A stretch of DNA of 64,000 nucleotides from Clostridiales bacterium (lineage in GTDB: Bacteria > Bacillota > Clostridia > Christensenellales > CAG-314): assembly GCA_022508375.1 (NCBI GenBank), contig JAFLVJ010000003.1:124001-188000 (forward strand), in the 5' to 3' direction. Of this stretch, positions 1-8,100 are shown in pieces. Numbering within the stretch: the stretch's first letter is position 1; each line of letters starts with the position of its first letter. The translations under genes and the position numbers were made by a program. Below the pieces are notes generated by a model. That model was not told the DNA's origin and searched no databases. It saw nothing but the letters and a program-made list of their open reading frames with translations.

Positions 1-63
1 CATACACAAGACAGTTGCAAGCATAAGCAACAGTATTAAATATATATTTCCCAAATTTTTCAT
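1..63 (-). CDS. 5' end of a gene for an exported or membrane protein (partial)
   Basis: The minus strand opens with ATG at 63, preceded by a GAAAGGA ribosome site, and stays open for 21 codons to the window edge. The peptide has one Lys near the start and then a run of Leu, Ile and Met, which is typical of a signal peptide or first membrane segment. The rest lies outside the window, so no function can be given. A terminator at 206-243 separates it from the upstream locus A, so it is probably its own transcription unit. Confidence 0.45.
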   Translation of the reverse strand, partial: MKNLGNIYLILLLMLATVLCM

Positions 64-205
64 CAATAATATTTCCTTTCGTTGTTAGTGCATGCAACAA
101 GTTTACAAATATATTTTACCTTATTTAACAAGTGAAGTCAACAACCCTTAGAATTGATAGCTTTAACACCTATACTACAACCATTTACTATTTATGCAAC
201 TTTAA

Positions 206-243
206 CAAAAAAGGCAATTTGCCATTTGCAAATTGCCTTTTGA
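206..243 (-). terminator. Terminator at the end of locus A
   Basis: The arms AAAAGGCAATTTGC and GCAAATTGCCTTTT form a long hairpin. On the minus strand it is followed by a run of T (AAAAAA on plus at 207-212). It lies just downstream of the last locus A gene. Hairpins with the same GGCAA-TTGC arms recur near 10313 and 14430. Confidence 0.8.
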
Positions 244-336
244 TTGTTTAGATTTTACCATATGTGGTTCTGGATGTTAGTTTGTGCTAATTTACTACTT
301 CTGTGTTTGATTTACCACTTTTTTATAAATGAACGC

Positions 337-1470
337 TTAGTCCTTTTTAGTGACAAATACACCGGGAGCAATCTCTTGCGGTTCAAAGTCATCATCAGTC
401 GCTACGTTTTCAGTAGTATTTCCCTGCAAAAAATCCGGTTCTTCATCGACTGATTTAAGCAGACGCTTGATTAGTCCCTTGTTGATAAGTTCTACAATTC
501 CTTCGTAAGGTACATAGAAATCCTCAGTAATATAATCTTCATCACGCGTCAATTCAAGCCTTTCCGTTACCATAGCAATCAAGTCGGCCGCATACTTAAC
601 TCGCCTTGCGTTCTTCATACGGTACATCATAGGTGTATCGGCATTGGCCATTACATCGGAAACATCTTCAACGTGATACTTGGTCTCTGCAAAGTCCGCG
701 GCATTTAACGGAAGATACAGACACATCGTCTTTCCACGGAAGGAAATCTTTGCTACAACTTCCTTACCTGCCCTAAACGTTTCACGCTTCCAACTTTTAC
801 GAGATTTAATCTTTTTGTAAGAAAGCAGTTCGTTCTTGAGTTCGGTGTACCATTGCTTTGTTTCGTCATCCGATTGAATGAGCCGCGCGCTAAAACTCTT
901 GTCGTAATGCATTCTTCCTTCAAAGGACTCTTCTTCGTAAACAACCGGTATGCTCACAATATGTTCTTCAACAACAGGGGTTACTACCGAAGCAACCGTT
1001 GGCTCTTCTACCGGCTGGGCTACACTTTCTTCAACAGGTTCGGCAATCGCAATTGAATAGCATGAAATCTTGTCTTGATATACTACTGTGATTGTTTTTT
1101 TGCCTGCTTCGTTCATGTCAGGCTTTACAACATAACAACCGTTTAGATTATCTTGCGATTTAATATGGTTTAGTTCCTCCTCGGTCAGCACAACGTAATC
1201 TACGATGTTTTCCGACGTAGGTTCAAGGTTATAGATTGCCTGAACGACCAAACCGTCACATTCAAACTCGTCGCCAACCGTAAATTCGCGTCGTACGCTT
1301 ACCGTATCCAATACTATACCGCTAAGCCTGCGCACCTCACTTTGTCTGCGCCTGATAAGCACAAGCAATACCGCAAATGCAAAGATTTCTATTATTACCA
1401 AGATTCCTAAAAAAACAATCAACCAATATGTTGAGTTATTAGGAGAGATTGCATTAAGTGAATCCAACAT
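337..1470 (-). CDS. Membrane protein of the SipW module, Ig-like plus conserved cytoplasmic domain
   Basis: This 377-aa protein is the last gene of locus A, 60 bp after the SipW peptidase, with a GAGGTAA ribosome site. Residues 15-39 form one membrane segment followed by RRR, so by the positive-inside rule the rest should face the cytoplasm. Residues 52-143 resemble a bacterial Ig-like (Big_3-type) domain. A Glu/Pro/Val linker follows, then a domain at about 182-305 with WYTELKNELLSY, VAKISFRGKTMCLYL and MKNARRVKYAADLI. The same domain, more divergent, is in the 255-aa protein of locus B (25072-25839), which also sits next to a SipW peptidase. I know no function for it. A role in regulating or assembling the export of SipW substrates is inference from context only. 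Confidence 0.85.
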   Translation of the reverse strand: MLDSLNAISPNNSTYWLIVFLGILVIIEIFAFAVLLVLIRRRQSEVRRLSGIVLDTVSVRREFTVGDEFECDGLVVQAIYNLEPTSENIVDYVVLTEEELNHIKSQDNLNGCYVVKPDMNEAGKKTITVVYQDKISCYSIAIAEPVEESVAQPVEEPTVASVVTPVVEEHIVSIPVVYEEESFEGRMHYDKSFSARLIQSDDETKQWYTELKNELLSYKKIKSRKSWKRETFRAGKEVVAKISFRGKTMCLYLPLNAADFAETKYHVEDVSDVMANADTPMMYRMKNARRVKYAADLIAMVTERLELTRDEDYITEDFYVPYEGIVELINKGLIKRLLKSVDEEPDFLQGNTTENVATDDDFEPQEIAPGVFVTKKD

Positions 1471-1530
1471 TTTTGTTACCTCGCTTTATTGTCACGCACT
1501 CATAATTTACACAATCACAAGTAAAGAAAT

Positions 1531-2100
1531 TTATTCTTGTGATTCGTTGTTATCCTGTGTAGGATTAGTATTTGTATCCGGCTCTGGCTTAGTCAAATTC
1601 CAAAAATACACGCCGGCAATCGCTATTGCAACCATCGCAATAATGTAAACTATGCCACCGCCATGTATAAACCAGTCGAAAAATATACCTACCTTGGGGA
1701 TTACAACTACAACTTCCCCAGCGACCTGCTCAACCGAAACGGGATTTACATCCGCCGTGGGGTTGGCATCACCCTTGGTAATAAACATACCTTCTTCGGG
1801 ACCGTAATTGATGATGCGATGAGTAACCGGCAGATTTCCATCCGTCTCGACATACGTAACAATATCACCCAGCGAATAATCATCGGTCTTCTTTACAATG
1901 ACCATATCGCCTTGGTTAATGGTTCCGTTCATACTGCCGGTAGCAACAATCAAAAAGGCGTAACCCATAAACATAGGCACCGACGCCTTTTTGATGTATT
2001 TCTGTATTAAAAGACTAGTCGTAGGTATAATAATCAAGAGCAAAATTACACCTACTATACACCACAATACTATTGTTATCGGTTTTGTCTTGTTAGTCAT
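1531..2100 (-). CDS. sipW: SipW-type (ER-type) signal peptidase I, locus A
   Basis: This 189-aa membrane serine peptidase of family S26B should remove signal peptides from TasA/CalY-like proteins. The catalytic Ser is S56 in ATGSMNG. The general base is His94 in VTHRII, not the Lys of ordinary bacterial peptidases, which marks the ER/SipW type. Asp111 in TKGDAN completes the usual set. Membrane segments are at about 8-32 and 138-165, and the C-terminal tail is Asn/Thr/Pro rich. The start overlaps the upstream anchored protein by 8 bp, so the two are probably translationally coupled. Its likely substrates are the proteins encoded at 2719, 3670 and 4388. A second copy is encoded at 25873-26607. 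Confidence 0.93.
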   Translation of the reverse strand: MTNKTKPITIVLWCIVGVILLLIIIPTTSLLIQKYIKKASVPMFMGYAFLIVATGSMNGTINQGDMVIVKKTDDYSLGDIVTYVETDGNLPVTHRIINYGPEEGMFITKGDANPTADVNPVSVEQVAGEVVVVIPKVGIFFDWFIHGGGIVYIIAMVAIAIAGVYFWNLTKPEPDTNTNPTQDNNESQE

Positions 2101-2644
2101 ATATTACTTCAGCCCACAGAAACATCCAAACCGACAGTTGGCCTTCTGCTCGTCCGACAACCGTATCATTGCCATCGCGATCATTTTCAAACGGCCATCT
2201 CCATTCCAACGTCATGATGTGTTTACTGCTCGGCAGAATTTCTATATTGTTGTAATCTAAACCTGCGTAATGCCATTCGTCATCAATAGGCACATTGTCC
2301 ACCTTTAGACGGTATTGCATAAAGGAATCGGAATTTTGGTTGATGTTGCCGATATATTCAGACAGCTTAAATCCATATCTGAGGCTATAATCGGACTCGT
2401 TTTTAATAATGAATTTGTATGTGCCTTCACTTCCGGGCTTTATCTTGTCGTCAAAAACGGCAATTTCACCTTGTGCTTTCCACCCGCCGTCTTGATCAGT
2501 AATCTCAAATTCGGGGATTGACGACTTGGGAGCAAATATGAGCGCAAACACTACAAAGATAATAATCAGAATTGTAGCGATAATCGCCATCAAAAGTACT
2601 GTTAATGCAGTCCCTTGTTTCATTTTGTTTTGAGATTTTGACAT
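2093..2644 (-). CDS. Membrane-anchored beta-rich protein of the SipW module, locus A
   Basis: This 183-aa protein has an N-terminal membrane segment at about 12-38 and an extracellular beta-rich part with PGSEGTYKFIIKNES near residue 72. That phrase is the kind seen in camelysin/TasA-like beta-sandwich proteins. It lacks a clear A-x-A-Y SipW cleavage motif, so it may stay anchored. It overlaps the signal peptidase gene by 8 bp. Locus B has a protein in the same position before its peptidase (26617-27105), also anchored and with a PGDSREYTLNF segment. A role like TapA, as anchor or nucleator, is inference from position and not from recognised homology. Confidence 0.75.
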   Translation of the reverse strand: MSKSQNKMKQGTALTVLLMAIIATILIIIFVVFALIFAPKSSIPEFEITDQDGGWKAQGEIAVFDDKIKPGSEGTYKFIIKNESDYSLRYGFKLSEYIGNINQNSDSFMQYRLKVDNVPIDDEWHYAGLDYNNIEILPSSKHIMTLEWRWPFENDRDGNDTVVGRAEGQLSVWMFLWAEVIYD

Positions 2645-2718
2645 ATGTTTCTCCGTGAGATAACTGCCCTGCTTGCCAATACAAGCAGAGCAGTTAGTTG
2701 TTGAGGTTTATCGACTTA

Positions 2719-3555
2719 CTAAGGATTCTGCTGCTCGCTGGGAAATTGCTGTACTTGCTCGATGTCTGCACTGAAACCAAATGCAAGCTGCCAAGAGGAA
2801 CCGGCATAGCCGCTCAATGAACCCGTAGTTTCAATTTTACCGGCTTGCGCAATTTGACCAAGGATTGTATCCTCAGCGTCGTAATATTCACCACTAGAAC
2901 CCGACTTTGCTGTTCTATAAGCCCATTCCCATGAGATTTCCAGTTTTAAATCGGTAATATTGGTATTGGCGGGAAGTTCTACGGTAACAACGTTGTTTTT
3001 AGCTGTAGCAGTAATGCCGGTAGGCAAAACACCCGTTTTGTTCAATGCGGTAACAATTGCCTTAGCAAAGTCATTTGCGCCCATGGTATTGCTTTCTGCT
3101 GTTACTTCCGTTCCGTTCACCTTCCACTTTACAGGATAGTAATTGAGACCATTATTATCGGTCAAATGAATGGTTTTGAAACTGTCGCTTACTGTTATTG
3201 TAAGAACTGCATTCACTTCGCCTGAGCCGTTAAGGACAAGCTTTGCCTCACCTTTCGTACCGGGCGCAACTACATTGGCATTGGATGTGCTACTGACAAC
3301 AACGCCACCGGATTCAACTACTGTTGCGAAATTATCTTTAACCGCACCGTAGTTGGTTCCGAACATTCCGCTAGCATCAGCCGTCAACGTATAACCCCAC
3401 TTTGCAGCAGTGGCAGTCTGAGATTGAACAGTTGCCGAACTGATATACTTAGCTAAAGTAATGCCCGCTGTAGCGCCTATGGCAAGAAGCAATAGGAGCA
3501 CTATTATTGCTATACCAATACGTTTTGTATTTTTGTTGTCTTTCTTGTTTTCCAT
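2719..3555 (-). CDS. TasA/camelysin-like exported protein with SipW-type signal, locus A
   Basis: This 278-aa protein starts at the ATG at 3555, which follows GAGGAGA; an upstream GTG is less likely. The N-terminus has Lys-rich residues 1-12, a hydrophobic stretch 13-31 and ITLAKYISS at 32-40, which fits a SipW-dependent signal. The mature part begins with a TATAAKWGYTLTAD segment, a pattern I associate with TasA-like proteins, and then carries Ser/Thr/Asn-rich beta sequence with no cysteine-rich part and no LPXTG motif. As a secreted, probably fibre-forming protein it should be processed by the peptidase encoded two genes downstream. Among the locus A substrates it looks closest to TasA. Polymerisation is inference. 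Confidence 0.82.
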   Translation of the reverse strand: MENKKDNKNTKRIGIAIIVLLLLLAIGATAGITLAKYISSATVQSQTATAAKWGYTLTADASGMFGTNYGAVKDNFATVVESGGVVVSSTSNANVVAPGTKGEAKLVLNGSGEVNAVLTITVSDSFKTIHLTDNNGLNYYPVKWKVNGTEVTAESNTMGANDFAKAIVTALNKTGVLPTGITATAKNNVVTVELPANTNITDLKLEISWEWAYRTAKSGSSGEYYDAEDTILGQIAQAGKIETTGSLSGYAGSSWQLAFGFSADIEQVQQFPSEQQNP

Positions 3556-3669
3556 GATTTTTCTCCTCACTTATTCGTAATTATCTAAAAATATACATTA
3601 TTTCCTATAATTATATATTATATTACATAAATAGCATTTCGTCAACCGCCGATGCAATTGCAACGCTGT

Positions 3670-4362
3670 TTAATTCCACGATCCCGCGCCCTTCTTCCAG
3701 GCGTCCTGCCAAGCGGGAACATCGCCGCTATCCGTAGATCCGATTGCCTGAACGGTTTGCACAATGATTTCCACGTTCAGTACGTATCCTTCGGGAACAT
3801 CCGTTGCTCCACCTTCTATCAGTGCACAACTGTTTATCAAAACACCTGTTTTTTGTCCGCTTGCAACCTGACTTGTACAGTAATAATAACCGTCAACCAA
3901 CTCCCATGCTGCCGTATTGAAAGAGATGGAATAATCAGTACCTTCTATGGGCTGTCCCCAAAATACATCCACTTCTCCGTTGCACTTTGGACACTCCATT
4001 GTGCTTTCCGAATCATCTGTACCCGAGTTTTCTATACAATCCGAGCAATCCGAACAATCGCACTCAGTGGGATTTGTGCACTCGGCGCTTTTTTGCCACG
4101 TGATGATTATTGCTACACGTACGTAAACGGGATATCCCTTGTCCTCAACCCCGATAGATACGTTTTTCATTTCTTTGTTGTTGAAGTCAAGATGGAAAGA
4201 CGGATCACTTGGCTCGGCAGGTGTATAATCGTCAGCCACGTCGTTAGCATTGATTATATAATACGCAATTGTAGGCGCCGCAACTGCAACCACCGCAATC
4301 AACACTGCGATAGTGATAAGCAATGGCGCAAATCGCTTTATCATTGGTTTTTCCGATTTCAT
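3670..4362 (-). CDS. Exported SipW-type substrate with a cysteine-rich insertion
   Basis: This 230-aa protein starts at the ATG at 4362 (AAAGGA ribosome site, 9-nt spacing). Residues 11-30 are hydrophobic and end in APTIAYYI, a SipW-type signal. Between two beta segments lies an acidic, Cys-rich loop: C95, C101, C103, C106, C109, C124 and C127, with CPKC at 124-127. This could be a metal-binding knuckle or a disulfide-rich loop, which is unusual for this protein type and for a secreted protein of an anaerobe. The gene follows the 213-aa substrate gene by 25 bp and is clearly in the same operon. The function of the insertion is unknown. Confidence 0.78.
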   Translation of the reverse strand: MKSEKPMIKRFAPLLITIAVLIAVVAVAAPTIAYYIINANDVADDYTPAEPSDPSFHLDFNNKEMKNVSIGVEDKGYPVYVRVAIIITWQKSAECTNPTECDCSDCSDCIENSGTDDSESTMECPKCNGEVDVFWGQPIEGTDYSISFNTAAWELVDGYYYCTSQVASGQKTGVLINSCALIEGGATDVPEGYVLNVEIIVQTVQAIGSTDSGDVPAWQDAWKKGAGSWN

Positions 4363-4387
4363 AATACAGATTCCTTTCTTGACTTTT

Positions 4388-5029
4388 TTACAAGACATGC
4401 TGAATATATGCTTCAAATTTAAGAGAGAAAGCCCCATTTACGCTATTACGATAAAACTCGCTGACATAGATAACATCATCTTGCAAAATCGTAATTTCGT
4501 TATTGCCTACGTATGTATGCTCCTCACCCGCTTTGAAAACATAATTTTTTACATTGTTGGTTTTATCCACTATAAACTTATAAGTAGATGTTGTGTAGCC
4601 ACCGTTTTCAACGGCTTTAACAAACTCCCAATTGTCAGTCAAATCAAAATAGACTGCATCTACCTCTTCACCGTCATCATTGATGTAAGTCGGTTTGTTG
4701 TGAACCGTTATATCTATATATAGCGCGTAGCTTACTTCGGAGTTGATTTTCAACCGAATATGCGGTCCCGGGATATCTGCTCCGGGAACAACCTTCGAAT
4801 AATCAATTCCTGCAACTGCTTGTCCGTATTCCACCAGATTGAATACCTCAACTCCAACGCCTGCCACATCTGCAGAGTTATTTGAATTGTCCGAAGTAAC
4901 AAATCTGGCAAAGACTACACTAACCGACCACACGGCAAGTATTGTAATAATAAGGAGGATGCATGCCGTACGAAACAGCACACTGGCAAAAGACCGTTTA
5001 TTGATATTTATCAATTCTTCTCTGCTCAT
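4388..5029 (-). CDS. Exported SipW-type substrate, locus A
   Basis: This 213-aa protein starts at the ATG at 5029, which has a strong AAAGGAGGAG site 7-9 nt upstream; an in-frame ATG 14 codons earlier has none. A charged N-terminus is followed by a hydrophobic segment at 20-39 and VVFARFVTSD at 38-47, similar to the cleavage regions of SipW substrates. The rest is beta-rich with a PGADIPGPHIRLKI segment, as in TasA/camelysin-like proteins where a Pro-Gly turn precedes the strand. It lies 88 bp after the giant surface protein gene and 25 bp before the Cys-rich substrate. It is probably a minor or capping subunit, which is inference. Confidence 0.78.
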   Translation of the reverse strand: MSREELININKRSFASVLFRTACILLIITILAVWSVSVVFARFVTSDNSNNSADVAGVGVEVFNLVEYGQAVAGIDYSKVVPGADIPGPHIRLKINSEVSYALYIDITVHNKPTYINDDGEEVDAVYFDLTDNWEFVKAVENGGYTTSTYKFIVDKTNNVKNYVFKAGEEHTYVGNNEITILQDDVIYVSEFYRNSVNGAFSLKFEAYIQHVL

Positions 5030-5117
5030 AGCAGCACTCCTCCTTTTATTAGAATAACCGTTATATTTCAAAATATTTATCTTTTGTAATAGTGTTTTGC
5101 TTTAAGCATTATTTACG

Positions 5118-8100
5118 TTACGCTGCTGCGAAAAAACTACTGTTGCTGTTTTCTCCACCAAGCCACCCCTTATTGTTCGAGGCGTGAGAGTAAGTAACTT
5201 TAGCCGCTGCATCCTTTGTAGCGTTTAATGCGGTGATTTCAACGGCAACTATCGCTTCATTACCGCTTATACCATTTTCATATCGCCATGACCAGTCGGA
5301 AATTTCCTCAATGGTATATTTGCCGAGGGGAACGCAAACGTAAGTTTTTCCGCCACCTTTTACAGATACGGTCATTGAGACACCGTTTTCATTTGTAATC
5401 TTGAAAAGAAAGCTTTCGTTGGATTTGCCACCCGTCTCAGCAATAAGCAAATAACCTTGTGTGACAGTCGGGATATTTTCTTTGAGATAGTTGGTGCACT
5501 TTACATAAGCCTTATAGCCAATTTGCACTTGACCGTTCTGCGCAGTCCATAAGGGAACTAAACTGTGTGTTTCAATCTCATCAACCCAATATTTGACAGC
5601 ACAGGTCATTACAATGACCGCGGACTCCTCAGGTTTTAGTGCTAATTGTCCAACCCAAACATTGTCGCCTTTACTGTCGTCAGAGACCTTCGTAACGTCG
5701 AATTTAACAGACGTGACAATAGTTTTACCGTCAACACTCCTGTATAAATTCATGTTGAAATAGTATTTACTTGTGTTGTCCTCGTACTTAAAGGGAGATT
5801 GATCACTTGGCAAACTAAGCGATACTTTAAACGTAAAGGCTTGTGATTTGTAATCCGCCTCTTGTTGCGGCGTCATTCCGCCCAAGTGATTTTCAATGGA
5901 TATTGCGGTCGTTTGGTTGTAGAATGTCACGGCTTCGACAATTTCTTTTTCGCCCGTTGCAAGAGAAACTTTAGCAAAAACCTGAGATATATTTGAGTCG
6001 TCTTTTATTACCGTACTGCTACCCTTAAGCCACACATCCCCTGTTGGCAACGTCCAAGAGCTATTTTCGGGATTATTGCCTACAGTATCATGGTGCCTCA
6101 CGTCAACCTTGTACGAGCCACCGCTTTTACTGCCCATTTCAATGATTTCGTAATCGCCATCGGGAACGTACAGAGCAATTTCGTCGCCATCGCGCAATTT
6201 GAAGTAGGTACCGTAATCAACACCGTCTTTCACAATGCTTGCAATTACACCGTTTTTAAAAGTAATAAGCCAAGCATCTGCGTCAGTGAGGTCTTTCCTT
6301 GAACCATCAGCATTGAAAACGTACTCGGAGAATGCTCTATATGTGCCGTTAAGAGAATTGTGATTTTTAACGGTAAAGTAAAACTCCTCGTCATGAACAA
6401 ACGCCTCTTCTTTTACGTCCGTGTTGAATACTACGCCGCCAAGACCTTCATACATCCATATAGATATAATACCGCCGTCATCGTGTACAGAAAAGACATC
6501 TCCACCAAGACGTACAAAGTCGGGTTGACCGTTTCCTGTATAATCCGTCCTCAATAAGTGTTGAAGAATATCTTCATATTTGTCAGTGTGATGTACTTGT
6601 TCAAGGTAAGTTCTGAGCGCTTTTTCTATTTGTCCGTTATCGAGAGCATTGTTTACACTATCCCAAAACGTATAGGTAGGATGCATCGCAAACCAGTTGA
6701 GAAATGGCGCAGCAACCTTATTGAGGTAAACATATACATCACCCGTTTCGGGCGTTTCCGTAATAATGTCATCCCAATTGCTGAAATTTTCCTGTGTGAC
6801 GTTTCCGAGAGCGTCAACCCAGTTGATAACTATACTGTAAACAAATGGGTCGTCTATCCTTTTCCATGTCGGCACAAAACGTATGACGTAAATATCCATG
6901 TCGTCGGTACTGAACTGAACACGGTGTACCGCATAGTGGCTTATTGTGGTAAGATCTATTGCTCCACTGAGGAAGTGAACTTCCTCGCCATGCTTATCCT
7001 TAACAGGATTATAGTGCTCGTCAACAAGCATCCAGTCCACAAACAGGTACCTTTCGTTTAGGTCTTTGCTCGGGTCTGCCGGGCGGATAACGCCGTTTTC
7101 GTTACTGGGGATAGATATCATTTTGTTGACAAGCAGGTCGTAGTATGCGCCACCGTTGTCGTCGTACTGTGCGCCTATTTCGGCGCCTTTGAATACGCAA
7201 TTCCCCTCGTGCACAAACTGTGGCATATTGTCAGGATTAGGCACCTCAACAGACTGATCGGGGACATACCGCACTACGTACCTTACCGTACGGGCAACAA
7301 TGGTAAGCAAGCCAATCGGATAACGTCCGTAATCGTACCTGCCGTTTTCAAAAGCACCTTGTCCGCTAACACGAATGTAATAGTATCCGTCATCACCTTC
7401 ATAGATATGCTGAGAATCCAACGTTCCATTTGCTTCGGAAAGCAATTCAATATCATTGTAGGAAATAACATTTCCTTTTTCATCGAATTGGGCGGATGAT
7501 TGATCCAGTCCGTCTGGGCCTTTAATTACACCAAAGCGAGGACTACTGAAAGTGTAATAAGGGTGTCCGTATCCGTCTGCGACTTTAAAGCGGAAATTTG
7601 CACCGTTATGTTCAGCATCACCGTTAGTGAAATCAACAAGATTTACTATAACGTTGGATTTCGCCTTTCTAACCCATGTTTTTACATTGCTAGTAGAGTC
7701 TGCCGGACCGAAATATTCAATTGCTTCCGCAGTCTGACTTTCACCGTTTTGGTCGGAATATACGCCCACTAAGTTATAGACGGAAACTTCTTGACTACCA
7801 CCGCTAAACATCATCAGGTTCATACCGGTGACAACCACATTGGAACGCGCGCCTGTGATCTTGACACGGTAGATACGCTGAGTACTTCCGAAAAGCATCA
7901 CTAACTCTATTCGGACAGTTGCGCCGTCCGCAAGCTTATTTTCCACGTACCACGGATGCGTCTCATCAGCTTTGGGACCGTTATAGTTTGTGTTGTACTT
8001 GTAAAGAGGAGAATACGGCAACTGCATACCTATACCGTTAATCTCCAAAACGTCCATCAAGTAGTCGCCATTGTTCGTTTGAAACATCCATGTATATGAG

